Part shown: piece after piece, positions 1-8,506 of the stretch
Layout of the letters: the number at the start of each line of letters is the position of its first letter
Numbering within the stretch: the stretch's first letter is position 1
Source of the DNA: Bradyrhizobium daqingense
Lineage (GTDB): Bacteria; Pseudomonadota; Alphaproteobacteria; Rhizobiales; Xanthobacteraceae
DNA length: 64,000 nucleotides
Direction of reading: 5' to 3'
Assembly: GCF_021044685.1 (NCBI RefSeq)
Contig: NZ_CP088014.1
Location: forward strand, 434,001 to 498,000
Notes under the pieces: model-generated
Database searches by the model: none
What the model was told of the DNA's origin: nothing
Seen by the model: only the letters and a program-made list of their open reading frames with translations
Made by a program: the position numbers and the translations under genes

Positions 1-1112
1 TGCATGGCTGCGCCGCCGGAGACCTCGGCCAGGATGAAATGGCCGGCGAAAGCCAGGAAGACGCCGAGGCAGAAGATCTCGAGGGAATGCTGGCCGCACA
101 GGATCAGCGGCCGCAGCCAGGGCGATTTCAGGCCGGGCCAGGTCCGCGGCAGGAAACGCACCGTGAGCGCGGCCAGCGCCAGGAAATGCGCGAAGCGCAG
201 CACATCGAGATCGGTCTTGTCGATCGGATACATCCATTGCTCGATCCGCTTCGGCATGAATTGGGAGAGCTGCGGCACGTACCAGGTCAACGTCACGTAG
301 AACGCCGCAACGAGATAGGCGATCGAAATCCACATCGTCACCGGCGAGGCCAGGATACGCGACATGCGCCGCGCACCTCCCAGCGCGCACCATGCACCGA
401 ACACGAACAGCAATTGCCAGGCGAAGGGATTGAAGGCCCAGAAGCCGTTCGGGTAGGCCGACAAATAGAGATCGTACTCCCAGGTGACGGCGTAGAGCAG
501 CACCGAAAGCCCGAGCGTGACGTCGGGCCGCCATTTCATCGACCACAGGATCAAAGGCAGCGCCAGCATCAAGACGATATACAGCGGCAGCACGTCCATG
601 TTGACGGGACGGAAACGCAGCAGCAGCGCCTGCACGATGGTGACGTCGGGCTGCTTGAGGAAGTCCATGATCCCCATCTCTTCGGTGTAGAGCGGGTTCT
701 CGAACCTGGTCGCCACATAGGAGATTTCGGCGAGGAAGATCGTGAACAGGAAGACGTGGGCGACGTAGATCTGCCAGACCCGGCGCAGGATGCGCGCGGT
801 GGCGATGAGAACGCCGCTCTCCAGCATCGCCCGACCGTAGACGAAGGCGGCGGTGTAGCCGGAGATGAAAATGAAGATCTCGGTGGCGTCGCTGAGGCCG
901 TAATTGCGGATAGTGAACCAGGTGAGCAGGCTCGGCGGCAGGTGATCGATGAAGATCAGCCACAGCGCCAGCCCGCGAAACAGATCGAGCCGCAGCTCGC
1001 GCTCGCCGATGGCCGGCAGCGTGATGGCCGGCGCGGCGACGCGGGGCTTCGCCGCCGCAGGCTGGGCGGTTCCCGCGATCGTCGATCCCGTCACTTGGTC
1101 GGCAATGGTCAT
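1..1112 (-). CDS. opgC: OpgC family protein, 3' end cut by window edge
   Basis: Integral membrane acyltransferase-like protein of the OpgC family, which adds succinyl groups to periplasmic glucans in the inner membrane. About 370 codons are visible from an ATG at 1112, and the stop lies beyond the left edge; the family is usually near 380-400 residues, so little is missing. Visible signs are an N-terminal LRLDLFRGLALWLIFIDHLP block, which marks the acyltransferase-3/OpgC fold, many hydrophobic segments, and a late CGQHSLEIFCLGVFLAFA segment typical of OpgC. The gene is divergent from apaG. A long plus-strand reading frame across the same bases has no recognisable content and is treated as a shadow. 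The exact substrate is inferred from the family. Confidence 0.82.
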   Translation of the reverse strand, partial: MTIADQVTGSTIAGTAQPAAAKPRVAAPAITLPAIGERELRLDLFRGLALWLIFIDHLPPSLLTWFTIRNYGLSDATEIFIFISGYTAAFVYGRAMLESGVLIATARILRRVWQIYVAHVFLFTIFLAEISYVATRFENPLYTEEMGIMDFLKQPDVTIVQALLLRFRPVNMDVLPLYIVLMLALPLILWSMKWRPDVTLGLSVLLYAVTWEYDLYLSAYPNGFWAFNPFAWQLLFVFGAWCALGGARRMSRILASPVTMWISIAYLVAAFYVTLTWYVPQLSQFMPKRIEQWMYPIDKTDLDVLRFAHFLALAALTVRFLPRTWPGLKSPWLRPLILCGQHSLEIFCLGVFLAFAGHFILAEVSGGAAM

Positions 1113-1293
1113 CGGGGGCCAAAAACCCTTCCGCAAATCGCGACGTGTCAAGCAGTGTACCGATCCGGCCGATCTCTCGCAAAGCGGCCGGATCACATCG
1201 CGGTGTCCTTCCCCGCGAATTCTGGCGGGACGATGTCGCCAAGGCCGTCTCGCGGCGTTTGGTTCCCGGCCGGGGAATCGGTATGATGGCCAC

Positions 1294-1686
1294 ATGTACC
1301 GCGCCGTGACCCGCCAGATCGAAGTGACCGTCGAGCCGAACTTTGTTCCGGAGCAGTCGTCGCCTGACCGCTCGCGCTATTTCTGGTCCTACACCATCGT
1401 CATCACCAATTCCGGCGAGGAGACCGTGCAGCTCAAGACGCGACACTGGATCATCACCGACGCGTCCGGCCGGCAGCAGGAGGTCAAGGGCGAGGGCGTG
1501 GTCGGCGAGCAGCCGATCCTGGCTCCCGGCGAGCGCTTCGAATACACCTCGGGCGTGCCGCTCACGACCGCCTCCGGCTTCATGACCGGCCGCTACCAGA
1601 TGGTCAGCGAGAGCGGCGAGCGCTTCGACATCGACGTGCCGACGTTTTCGCTCGACAGCCCCGACAACAAGCGGGTGCTGAACTAG
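1294..1686 (+). CDS. apaG: ApaG (Co2+/Mg2+ efflux protein family)
   Basis: 130-residue ApaG protein, a single FN3-like beta-sandwich domain; the family is associated with Co2+ resistance and Mg2+ efflux in enterobacteria but its biochemistry is unresolved. The start MYRAVTRQI is the family's normal N-terminus; a longer reading frame upstream is not needed. Conserved blocks visible are SRYFWSYTIVITNSGEETVQL, LKTRHWIITDASG, EGVVGEQPIL and FEYTSGVPL followed by MTGRYQM, the standard ApaG signature. Length matches the family (about 125-130). It stands between divergent opgC and convergent hslO, so it is probably monocistronic. Confidence 0.93.
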   Translation: MYRAVTRQIEVTVEPNFVPEQSSPDRSRYFWSYTIVITNSGEETVQLKTRHWIITDASGRQQEVKGEGVVGEQPILAPGERFEYTSGVPLTTASGFMTGRYQMVSESGERFDIDVPTFSLDSPDNKRVLN

Positions 1687-1700
1687 GGGGCAGAGCGACG

Positions 1701-2720
1701 CTACGCGTCCTCCACGCCCGCCTCATCCGGCGTGAACTGGTAGACCGACGAGCAAAACTCGCAGGTCACGACGACCTTGTCGTCCTTCACCATCGCGGCG
1801 CGGTCGTCGGGCGAAAAACTCTTCAGCATGGAGGCGACCGCATCGCGCGAGCAGGAGCACTGCGCCTTCAGCGACAGCGGGTTGAACACGCGCACGCCGC
1901 GCTCGTGAAACAGGCGGAATAGCAGCCGCTCGCCGGAGAGCTCGGGATCGATCAGCTCGACGTCCTCGACGGTCTCGATCAGCGAACGCGCCTCGACCCA
2001 GGCGTCGTCTTCGGCGACGCTATGCACCTCGGTGCCTTCGGGCGCATCGCCGGGATGCAGGTCCGCCTGCCGTGCGCGCTCCGGCGCCTTCGGCAGGAAC
2101 TGCATCAGCATGCCGCCGGCGCGCCAGCGGTGCTTGCCGCCGTCGCTCGAGCGCCATTCCTCGCCGACCGCAAGGCGCACGCGCGTCGGGATCTGCTCGG
2201 AGCGCAGGAAATATTCGTGGGCGGCCTCTTCCAGGCCGCCGCCGTCGAGCGCGACCAGGCCTTGATAGCGGCTCATGTCGGGGCCCTGGTCGATGGTCAT
2301 GGCGAGATGGCCGCGGCCGAGCAGCGCGCCGGAATTCATGCCAGATTCCTTGGCCTCGCCGAGACGCGCGGCATCGTAGCGCGCGTAGGCGCGCAGGCGA
2401 TCCGGGGCCATGTAATCGACGACCAGGAACGACACCGGACCGTCGGTCTGGGCCTGGAGGATGAAGCGCCCCTCGAATTTCAGCGCCGAGCCGAGCAGCG
2501 TCGTCAGCACGATGGCCTCGCCGAGCAGCTTGCCGACCGGCGCGGGATAATCGTGCTTGGTCAGGATTTCGTCGAGCGCCGGGCCAAGCCGCACCAAGCG
2601 GCCGCGCACGTCGAGCGCATCGACCTCGTAGGGCAGCACGGCGTCATCGATCGGAACCGCTGATGGTGCGCGAACCGGGCCTTCCGGCCCGGTTTTCATG
2701 TCAGGAGAATGGGAAACCAT
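1701..2720 (-). CDS. hslO: Hsp33 redox-regulated chaperonin
   Basis: Cytosolic holdase chaperone activated by oxidative stress through release of Zn2+ and disulfide formation. The C-terminal redox switch is intact: a CSC pair, then 29 residues, then CEFC (the CXC-X27-32-CXXC zinc site). The 339-residue length from ATG 2720 is slightly longer than usual (about 290-330); an internal Met at 2699 (MKTGPEG) would give a more typical N-terminus and cannot be excluded. The core domain carries LGEAIVLTTLLGSALKFEGR-type helices seen in Hsp33. It lies downstream of argD-argF in the same direction, a common alphaproteobacterial order, with 176 bp and a terminator-like hairpin between them. Confidence 0.95.
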   Translation of the reverse strand: MVSHSPDMKTGPEGPVRAPSAVPIDDAVLPYEVDALDVRGRLVRLGPALDEILTKHDYPAPVGKLLGEAIVLTTLLGSALKFEGRFILQAQTDGPVSFLVVDYMAPDRLRAYARYDAARLGEAKESGMNSGALLGRGHLAMTIDQGPDMSRYQGLVALDGGGLEEAAHEYFLRSEQIPTRVRLAVGEEWRSSDGGKHRWRAGGMLMQFLPKAPERARQADLHPGDAPEGTEVHSVAEDDAWVEARSLIETVEDVELIDPELSGERLLFRLFHERGVRVFNPLSLKAQCSCSRDAVASMLKSFSPDDRAAMVKDDKVVVTCEFCSSVYQFTPDEAGVEDA

Positions 2721-2820
2721 GGGCGTTATTTGGGGTCGGAGGTCGAGGATTGGAAGGGGCCGCGCGGCGCTGTGTGTTCCGGATGCAAGTGATGATCGCA
2801 CACGATAACGCAAATTCGAT

Positions 2821-2858
2821 GTCGTCCCGGGGCGCGCAAAGCCCGAGCCCGGGACGAC
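2821..2858 (-). repeat. Inverted repeat between argF and hslO
   Basis: GTCGTCCCGGG (2821-2831) pairs perfectly with CCCGGGACGAC (2848-2858), giving an 11-bp stem with a 16-nt loop. No clear T-run follows on the minus strand. It resembles the palindromic intergenic elements elsewhere in the window and may act as a processing or stabilising hairpin. Confidence 0.6.
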
Positions 2859-2872
2859 AATTGTGTGTGAGG

Positions 2873-2897
2873 GGGCAGCCCGGCTTGCAGGCTGCCC
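2873..2897 (-). terminator. Hairpin abutting the argF stop codon
   Basis: GGGCAGC (2873-2879) pairs with GCTGCCC (2891-2897), so the stem touches the TAG stop of argF at 2897-2899. A U-rich tail is lacking, so it is either a weak or Rho-assisted terminator or a 3'-end stabiliser for the argDF message. Confidence 0.5.
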
Positions 2898-3820
2898 TAC
2901 TTCACCGCGTCGAAGCACCAGGCCAGAATGCCCTTCTGTGCGTGCAGGCGGTTTTCGGCCTCGTCGAACACGACCGATTGCGGGCCGTCGATTACCTCGT
3001 CGGTGACCTCCTCACCGCGATGAGCAGGTAGGCAGTGCATGAACAGCGCGTCGGGCTTGGCCAGCGACATCAGCTTGCCGTTGACCTGGTACGGCTTGAG
3101 CACGTTGTGACGATGCTCGCCTTCCTTGTCGCCCATCGACACCCAGGTGTCGGTGACGACGCAGTCGGCGCCCTTCACGGCGGCCTCGGGATCGGTGCCG
3201 AGCACGATCGGCGCGTTGGTCGCCTTGATCCAGTCGCGCATCACCTTCTTAGGTGCGAGCTCCGGCGGCGTCGCGACATTGAGCTGGAACTTGAAGCGTT
3301 CGGCGGCATGCGCCCAGGACGCGAGCACGTTGTTGTCGTCGCCGGTCCAGGCCACCGTCTTGCCCTCGATCGGACCGCGATGCTCCTCGTAAGTCATGAG
3401 GTCGGCCATCACCTGGCAGGGATGCGAGCGCCGCGTCAGGCCGTTGATGACGGGCACGGTCGCATAGGCGGCAAGCTCCAGCAGCGCCTCGTGATTGAGG
3501 ATGCGGATCATGATGGCGTCGACATAGCGCGACAGCACGCGCGCGGTGTCGGCGATGGTCTCGCCGCGGCCGAGCTGCATCTCGGCGCCGGTGAGCATGA
3601 TGGGCTCACCGCCGAGCTGGCGCATGGCCACGTCGAACGACACCCGCGTCCGCGTCGAAGGACGCTCGAAGATCATCGCCAGCGTCTTGCCTTCGAGCGG
3701 CCTGACCGGCTGATGCGCCTTCTGCTTCGCCTTCATGGCGGAGGATGCGGCGAGCATGCGCTTGAGCTCCGACAACGGGAGCTCATTGATGTCGAGGAAG
3801 TGTTTCGGCGACTTGCTCAT
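2897..3820 (-). CDS. argF: Ornithine carbamoyltransferase
   Basis: Catalyses carbamoyl phosphate + ornithine to citrulline in cytosolic arginine synthesis. 307 residues, the normal length. The carbamoyl-phosphate site [12 protein letters not shown] lies near residues 50-62, the ornithine-side HPCQ follows at about 133-136, and the C-terminal [11 protein letters not shown] motif is present. Its ATG overlaps the TGA of argD by one base (TGATG at 3818-3822), so the two are very likely translationally coupled. The protein keeps every signature residue and there is no sign of damage. Confidence 0.97.
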   Translation of the reverse strand: MSKSPKHFLDINELPLSELKRMLAASSAMKAKQKAHQPVRPLEGKTLAMIFERPSTRTRVSFDVAMRQLGGEPIMLTGAEMQLGRGETIADTARVLSRYVDAIMIRILNHEALLELAAYATVPVINGLTRRSHPCQVMADLMTYEEHRGPIEGKTVAWTGDDNNVLASWAHAAERFKFQLNVATPPELAPKKVMRDWIKATNAPIVLGTDPEAAVKGADCVVTDTWVSMGDKEGEHRHNVLKPYQVNGKLMSLAKPDALFMHCLPAHRGEEVTDEVIDGPQSVVFDEAENRLHAQKGILAWCFDAVK

Positions 3821-5028
3821 CAGCTTGCCACCCGCTTGGACTGACTGGACGAGATCGCAGCGCAGGCACGCTCCAGCCGCCCGACGCTGTCCTCGATCTC
3901 GGCTTCGGTGACGATCAGAGGCGGCAGGAAGCGCACGACATTGTCGCCGGCACCGACCGTAAGCAGCCTTTCGTTGCGCAAGGCGGCCACGAGATCAGCC
4001 GAAGGCGCCACCGCCTTGATGCCGATCAGCAAACCTTCGCCACGGACTTCACTGACGATGTCAGGGTGGCGGTCGATCACGGAGGCGAGCTTCTGCTTGA
4101 GCAGCAGCGACATCTTCTGCACGTGATCGAAGAAGCCGGGCTTGAGCATGACGTCGAGCACGGCATTCGCAGCGGAGATCGCGAGCGGATTGCCGCCGAA
4201 GGTCGAACCGTGCGAGCCGGGCCCCATGCCGGCAGCCGCCTCCGCGGTCGCCAGCACCGCGCCGATCGGGAAGCCGCCGCCGAGCGCCTTGGCCAGCGAC
4301 ATCACGTCGGGGGTGACGCCGGTGCGCCGGTGCGCGAAGAGATCGCCGGTGCGGCCCATGCCGGTCTGCACCTCGTCGAAGGCGAGCAGCAGGCCCTTCT
4401 CGTCGCAGAGCTGGCGCAGCGCCTTGAGAAAGGCGGGCGTCGACGAGCGCACGCCGCCCTCGCCCTGGATCGGCTCGATCAGGATGCCGGCGGTCTGCGG
4501 GCCGATCGCCTTCTTCACGGCCTCGAGGTCGCCATGCGGGACCTGGTCGAAACCGTCCATCGGCGGACCGAAACCTTCGAGATATTTTGCAGATCCCGTC
4601 GCGGCCAGCGTCGCCAGCGTGCGGCCGTGGAAGGCACCTTCGAAGGTGATGATGCGATAGCGTTCCGGATGGCCCTTGGAGAAGTGATGATGGCGGACCA
4701 GCTTGATCACGCCCTCCAGCGCCTCGGCGCCGGAATTGCAGAAGAATACGAAGTCCGCGAAGCTCTCGTTGCACAGTCGCGCGGCGAGCTTCTCGCCATC
4801 CGGGCTCTGGAACAGGTTCGACATGTGCCAGAGCTTCGTCGACTGCTCCTGCAAGGCCTTGACCAGCGCCGGATGGCAATGGCCAAGCGCGTTCACCGCA
4901 ACGCCCGAGGTGAAATCGAGATAGCGATCGCCATTGGTCGCGATCAGCCAGCAGCCTTCGCCGCGCTCGAAACCAAGCTCGGCCCTGGCGAAAACGGGAA
5001 GCAGATGCGGCGCGGCGCTGTTGGTCAT
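3820..5028 (-). CDS. argD: Acetylornithine aminotransferase
   Basis: PLP-dependent class III aminotransferase (N-acetylornithine/2-oxoglutarate) of arginine synthesis. 402 residues from [13 protein letters not shown], which aligns with the usual ArgD N-terminus; in-frame upstream Mets at 5034 and 5094 exist, but 5094 has no ribosome site and would add an untypical Arg/Cys-rich extension. Visible motifs are [38 protein letters not shown] and the PLP lysine in [11 protein letters not shown]. It is followed by argF with a 1-bp stop/start overlap. A clear promoter and a leader hairpin lie 89-150 bp upstream (listed separately). Confidence 0.95.
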   Translation of the reverse strand: MTNSAAPHLLPVFARAELGFERGEGCWLIATNGDRYLDFTSGVAVNALGHCHPALVKALQEQSTKLWHMSNLFQSPDGEKLAARLCNESFADFVFFCNSGAEALEGVIKLVRHHHFSKGHPERYRIITFEGAFHGRTLATLAATGSAKYLEGFGPPMDGFDQVPHGDLEAVKKAIGPQTAGILIEPIQGEGGVRSSTPAFLKALRQLCDEKGLLLAFDEVQTGMGRTGDLFAHRRTGVTPDVMSLAKALGGGFPIGAVLATAEAAAGMGPGSHGSTFGGNPLAISAANAVLDVMLKPGFFDHVQKMSLLLKQKLASVIDRHPDIVSEVRGEGLLIGIKAVAPSADLVAALRNERLLTVGAGDNVVRFLPPLIVTEAEIEDSVGRLERACAAISSSQSKRVAS

Positions 5029-5116
5029 GACCATCACTTGGATGTTGCATTTGAATGTTGAGACCTGCCTGGCATGCCTTGCGCAGCGCACCATTGACCG
5101 GTCCGGAAAAACGAAA

Positions 5117-5141
5117 CGTGCCGCCTTTTAAGGGCGGCACG
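5117..5141 (-). terminator. Terminator-like leader hairpin before argD
   Basis: On the minus strand CGTGCCGCC (5141-5133) pairs with GGCGGCACG (5125-5117) around a 7-nt loop, and is followed directly by TTTCGTTTTT. A 9-bp GC-rich stem plus T-rich tail is the form of an intrinsic terminator. It sits within a base or two of the transcription start predicted from the promoter at 5149-5176, so it would be the first structure in the argD message: a possible attenuator, or a 5' protective stem-loop. Confidence 0.65.
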
Positions 5142-5148
5142 CGCCACT

Positions 5149-5176
5149 ATCTTATGCCTGGCAAGACGGGTGTCAA
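5149..5176 (-). promoter_or_regulatory. Sigma-70-type promoter for argDF
   Basis: Minus-strand TTGACA (5176-5171), 16-bp spacer, TAAGAT (5154-5149). The -35 is a perfect consensus. The predicted start is near 5142, giving a 5' UTR of about 114 nt before the argD ATG at 5028. Confidence 0.65.
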
Positions 5177-5204
5177 TGCCGCCCGGAAAGCCCCGCGAAA
5201 CGCT

Positions 5205-5418
5205 GATTCCGTAGTCTTGCGGTGCCGATTTTGCGGGGTTTTCACCACGGAACATGTGGAAGCGAGTCGGCGGACTCTTGCGCGGGAGTCACGCCATATT
5301 GTAGCGTTTGGCCTGTCAGATACGACATCTCGTGCAGCGGTTCTGATCCCAAGAGTCCTCATGTACCGGCGTAAACGTTCGGGCGCTCGTCACGCGCCCG
5401 GCGAGCCTTAAGGGATTC
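5205..5418 (+). promoter_or_regulatory. Cluster of six GANTC (CcrM) sites upstream of gcrA
   Basis: GANTC occurs at 5205-5209, 5264-5268, 5273-5277, 5286-5290, 5353-5357 and 5414-5418: six sites in 214 bp, where a GC-rich sequence would give fewer than one by chance. GANTC is the methylation site of the cell-cycle methyltransferase CcrM, and GcrA itself reads methylated GANTC promoters. The cluster fills the gcrA upstream region (5029-5497 otherwise holds only the argD promoter and hairpin). Regulation of gcrA by methylation is inference. Confidence 0.6.
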
Positions 5419-5497
5419 TGGCGGCACGGGTTTTCAAGGCTTAGGCATTCGCTGTGAGGCTCCAGGATGGTTGGCCGGCAGCGAGGGAAAGGGTGCA

Positions 5498-6010
5498 ATG
5501 ACGGTTTTGACCTGGTCCGATGATCGCGTCGAGCAGCTGAAAAAGCTCTGGGAGGCCGGACTTTCGGCCAGCCAGATCGCGGCTGAACTCGGCAATGTGA
5601 CCCGCAATGCCGTGATCGGCAAAGTGCACAGGCTCGGCCTGTCCGGCCGCGCCAAGAGTCCGTCTTCGGCCGCGCCCCGGCCGCGCAAGGCGCGCCCGGC
5701 GCAGCACATGATGCGGGTGACCCGCCCGATCTCGCGTGGCAACACCGCGCTGGCGCAGGCCTTCGATGTCGAGGTCGAGGCAGAGCCCGTCACCTACGAC
5801 AACGTGGTGCCGATGAGCCAGCGGCTGTCGCTGCTGGAATTGAACGAGGCGACCTGCCACTGGCCGGTCGGCGATCCCTCGAGCCCGGATTTCTTCTTCT
5901 GCGGCGGCAAGGCGCTCTCCGGCCTGCCCTACTGCGCCCAGCACTCGCGCGTCGCCTATCAGCCCGCAGCGGATCGCCGACGCGCACCGGCCAAGCCGAG
6001 CACGCGGTAA
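5498..6010 (+). CDS. gcrA: GcrA cell cycle regulator
   Basis: Alphaproteobacterial sigma-70-associated regulator that activates promoters carrying CcrM-methylated GANTC sites. 170 residues from the ATG at 5498 (MTVLTWSDDRVEQLKKLW); an in-frame TTG at 5471 is ignored. The N-terminal helix-turn-helix is plain: LSASQIAAELGNVTRNAVIG followed by KVHRLGLSGR. The C-terminal half ends with CHWPVGDP, FFFCGG and PYCAQHSRVAYQP, the sigma-factor-binding domain of GcrA. A perfect hairpin follows the gene and an unusually dense GANTC cluster precedes it. Confidence 0.96.
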   Translation: MTVLTWSDDRVEQLKKLWEAGLSASQIAAELGNVTRNAVIGKVHRLGLSGRAKSPSSAAPRPRKARPAQHMMRVTRPISRGNTALAQAFDVEVEAEPVTYDNVVPMSQRLSLLELNEATCHWPVGDPSSPDFFFCGGKALSGLPYCAQHSRVAYQPAADRRRAPAKPSTR

Positions 6011-6030
6011 GATTTTTCTGAGATCAAACG

Positions 6031-6052
6031 GAGCCGTCACACGTGACGGCTC
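6031..6052 (+). terminator. Hairpin after gcrA
   Basis: GAGCCGTCAC (6031-6040) and GTGACGGCTC (6043-6052) form a perfect 10-bp stem 20 bp past the gcrA stop. The downstream tail is not T-rich, so termination may need Rho. Confidence 0.55.
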
Positions 6053-6064
6053 TACAAACTCCGC

Positions 6065-6187
6065 CGTCGTCCCGGCGAAGGCCGGGACCCATGCTCCCAG
6101 CACTCAATTGTTGTGCGAAGAGGTCACTCCGAGTCTTCGCCAAACCACTTCCTGTGGTTATGGGTCCCGGCCTTCGCCGGGACGACG
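6065..6187. repeat. 28-bp perfect inverted repeat between gcrA and phoB
   Basis: The arm at 6065-6092 is the exact reverse complement of the arm at 6160-6187, with 67 bp between. Each arm is itself a hairpin (CCCGGC-gaag-GCCGGG). This is the form of a dispersed palindromic intergenic element; it sits between convergent gcrA and phoB and may serve as a two-way terminator. Confidence 0.75.
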
Positions 6188-6226
6188 TCGGAAAATGTGG
6201 CGGCAGCCTGCCAGCCAAATTGCAAC

Positions 6227-6934
6227 TTACGTCTGCTCCGCCTTCGCAAACCGATCGTCGAGCGCATAGCCGGCGCCGCGGACGGTGCGGATGGGGTCCT
6301 GCTCACGGCCGAGATTGAGCAGCTTGCGCAGGCGGCCGATATGGACGTCGACGGTGCGTTCGTCGATGTAGATGTCGCGGCCCCAGACGCTGTCGAGCAG
6401 TTGCTCGCGCGAGAACACGCGGCCGGGATGCTCCAGGAAGAACTCCAGCAAGCGATATTCGGTCGGGCCGAGATCGATCGGCCGGCCCGAGCGCGCCACG
6501 CGGCGCTTGTCGCGGTCGAGCTCGATGTCGCCATAGGCGAGCACGGTGGCGAGCCGCTCCGGGCTTGCCCGCCGCAGAAGGCCCTTCACGCGCGCCAGCA
6601 GCTCCGGCACCGAGAACGGCTTGACGATGTAATCGTCGGCGCCGGTCGCAAGACCCCGCACCCGCTCGCTCTCCTCACCCCTCGCGGTGAGCATGATGAT
6701 CGGCAGCTGCTTGGTCTCGGGACGGGTGCGCAGACGCCGGCACAGCTCGATGCCTGACAGCCCCGGCAGCATCCAGTCGAGCACGATCAGATCGGGGATG
6801 TGTTCCTTGAGGCGGGTGTCGGCGTCGTCGCCGCGCATCACCGTCTCCACGTCATAGCCGTCGCCTTCGAGGTTGTAGCGCAGAAGCTCGGTGAGAGCTT
6901 CTTCGTCTTCAACCACCATAATGCGTGCGCCCAT
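6227..6934 (-). CDS. phoB: Phosphate response regulator PhoB
   Basis: OmpR-class response regulator, 235 residues. The receiver domain has the acidic pocket VVEDEE (residues 8-12), phospho-acceptor D53 in VLDWMLPG, and K of DYIVKPFS; the C-terminal winged helix carries TEYRLLEFFLEHPGRVF and DERTVDVHIGRLRKLL. It is the last gene of the phoR-pst-phoU-phoB run, starting 22 bp after phoU. Phosphorylated by PhoR, it would bind the Pho box before pstS and so amplify its own operon. Confidence 0.97.
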   Translation of the reverse strand: MGARIMVVEDEEALTELLRYNLEGDGYDVETVMRGDDADTRLKEHIPDLIVLDWMLPGLSGIELCRRLRTRPETKQLPIIMLTARGEESERVRGLATGADDYIVKPFSVPELLARVKGLLRRASPERLATVLAYGDIELDRDKRRVARSGRPIDLGPTEYRLLEFFLEHPGRVFSREQLLDSVWGRDIYIDERTVDVHIGRLRKLLNLGREQDPIRTVRGAGYALDDRFAKAEQT

Positions 6935-6956
6935 GTGGTCGTCGCTCCTTAAGTCG

Positions 6957-7673
6957 TCAGGTATTCGGGACCGTCGTGGCGAAGGTCGTCATGTCGCCCT
7001 TCGGCCGCTTGTCGGTGATCGCCTGACCCTCGATCATGTAGAACACGGTCTCGGCGATGTTGGTGGCGTGGTCGCCGATCCGCTCGATGTTCTTGGCGCA
7101 GAACATCAGGTGGATGCAGAACGAGATGTTGCGCGGATCCTCCATCATGTAGGTGAGGAGCTCGCGGAACAGCGAGGTGCAGATGGCGTCGACCTCCTCG
7201 TCGCCCTTCCACACCGCCATCGCCGCCGGCAGATCATGCGCGGCATAGGCGTCCAGCACCGACTTGACCTGCTGCTGCACGAGGTCGGTCATGTGCTCAA
7301 GGCCCCGGAACAGCTTCAGCGGATGGAAGTCCGCATCGAGCGCAGCGACGCGCTTGCCCATGTTCTTGGCGAGGTCGCCGATGCGCTCGAGATCGGTCGC
7401 GACGCGCATGGCGCCGACGATCTCGCGCAGGTCGACCGCCATCGGCTGGCGGCGGGCGATGGTGAGCACGGCGCGCTCCTCGATGCGCTTCTGCAGCGCG
7501 TCGAGCTCGGCGTCGATGGTGACGACGCGCTGGCCGAGCGCGACGTCGCGGCGGATCAGCGCGTCGACGGAATCGACGATCATGCGCTCGGCGATGCCCC
7601 CCATCTCGGCGACCAGACGCGTGAGCTCCTGGAGGTCGGTGTCGAAGGCCTTTGCGGTATGTTCAGAACCCAT
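6957..7673 (-). CDS. phoU: Phosphate signalling protein PhoU
   Basis: 238-residue all-helical protein made of two PhoU repeats; it couples the PstSCAB transporter to PhoR and silences the regulon when phosphate is plentiful. Seen here are the first-repeat LVAEMGGIAERMI, RRQPMAVDLREIVGAMRV, DLERIGDLAKNMGKR and the second-repeat MFCAKNIERIGDHATNIAE, the paired E/D metal-binding clusters of the family. It lies between pstB (11 bp upstream) and phoB. Confidence 0.97.
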   Translation of the reverse strand: MGSEHTAKAFDTDLQELTRLVAEMGGIAERMIVDSVDALIRRDVALGQRVVTIDAELDALQKRIEERAVLTIARRQPMAVDLREIVGAMRVATDLERIGDLAKNMGKRVAALDADFHPLKLFRGLEHMTDLVQQQVKSVLDAYAAHDLPAAMAVWKGDEEVDAICTSLFRELLTYMMEDPRNISFCIHLMFCAKNIERIGDHATNIAETVFYMIEGQAITDKRPKGDMTTFATTVPNT

Positions 7674-7684
7674 GTCCCGTCTCC

Positions 7685-8506
7685 TCAGCCGAACCGGCCG
7701 GTGATGTAATCCTGCGTGCGCCGGTCGCTCGGCGACGTGAAGATCTTGCTGGTGTCGTCGAACTCGATCAGCTCGCCGAGATACATGAAGGCGGTCTTGT
7801 CGGAGACGCGGGCCGCCTGCTGCATATTATGGGTGACGATCGCGATCGTGTAATTTTCGGACAGTTCCTGGATCAGCTCCTCGACCTTGGCGGTCGAGAT
7901 CGGATCGAGCGCCGAGCAGGGCTCGTCGAATAGGATCACCTCGGGCCGCACCGCGACGGTGCGCGCGATGCAGAGACGCTGCTGCTGGCCGCCGGAGAGC
8001 GACAGGCCGGAGGCGTTGAGCTTGTCCTTGACCTCGTTCCACAACGCGCCGCCGCGAAGCGCCTTCTCGACGCGGCCGTCCATCTCGGATTTCGAGATCT
8101 TCTCGTAGAGGCGGATGCCGAAGGCGATGTTCTCGTAGATCGTCATCGGGAACGGCGTCGGCTTCTGGAACACCATGCCGACGCGAGCGCGCAGCAAATT
8201 GAGGTCGAGCTTGGGATCGAGGATGTTGGTCTGATCCAGCAACAGCTGGCCGGTGGCGCGCTGGCCCGGATAAAGATCGTACATCCGATTGAAGATGCGC
8301 AGCAGGGTCGACTTGCCGCAGCCCGACGGGCCGATGAAGGCCGTGACACGGTTGGTGCCGAGCGCCAGATTGATGTTCTTCAGCGCGTGGTGCTCACCGT
8401 AGTAGAAGTTCAGATTGCGCGCGGTGACCTTGGCGGGCGCCTCGGGCAGCGGCTGCGAGCCGGGGTGAACGGTCGGCGCACTCATGGAAACAGACATTTC
8501 ACTCAT
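7685..8506 (-). CDS. pstB: Phosphate ABC transporter ATP-binding protein
   Basis: 273-residue ATPase of the high-affinity phosphate importer. Walker A is GPSGCGKST, the signature [13 protein letters not shown], and Walker [14 protein letters not shown]. The ATG at 8506 (MSEMSVSM) overlaps the pstA stop in an ATGA arrangement; longer in-frame starts would run inside pstA and are not supported. The approximately 20 residues before the ABC core are a low-complexity extension ([12 protein letters not shown]). Confidence 0.97.
   Translation of the reverse strand: MSEMSVSMSAPTVHPGSQPLPEAPAKVTARNLNFYYGEHHALKNINLALGTNRVTAFIGPSGCGKSTLLRIFNRMYDLYPGQRATGQLLLDQTNILDPKLDLNLLRARVGMVFQKPTPFPMTIYENIAFGIRLYEKISKSEMDGRVEKALRGGALWNEVKDKLNASGLSLSGGQQQRLCIARTVAVRPEVILFDEPCSALDPISTAKVEELIQELSENYTIAIVTHNMQQAARVSDKTAFMYLGELIEFDDTSKIFTSPSDRRTQDYITGRFG

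Noticed and set aside
39..1286. Long plus-strand reading frame across opgC
   Set aside because: Arg/Gln/His-rich translation typical of antisense frames in GC-rich DNA; the minus strand encodes a clear OpgC protein.
5029..5094. Extended argD start with an Arg-containing leader ([10 protein letters not shown])
   Set aside because: In frame with argD, so not a separate leader peptide, and no ribosome site precedes it; ArgD family N-terminus fits 5028.
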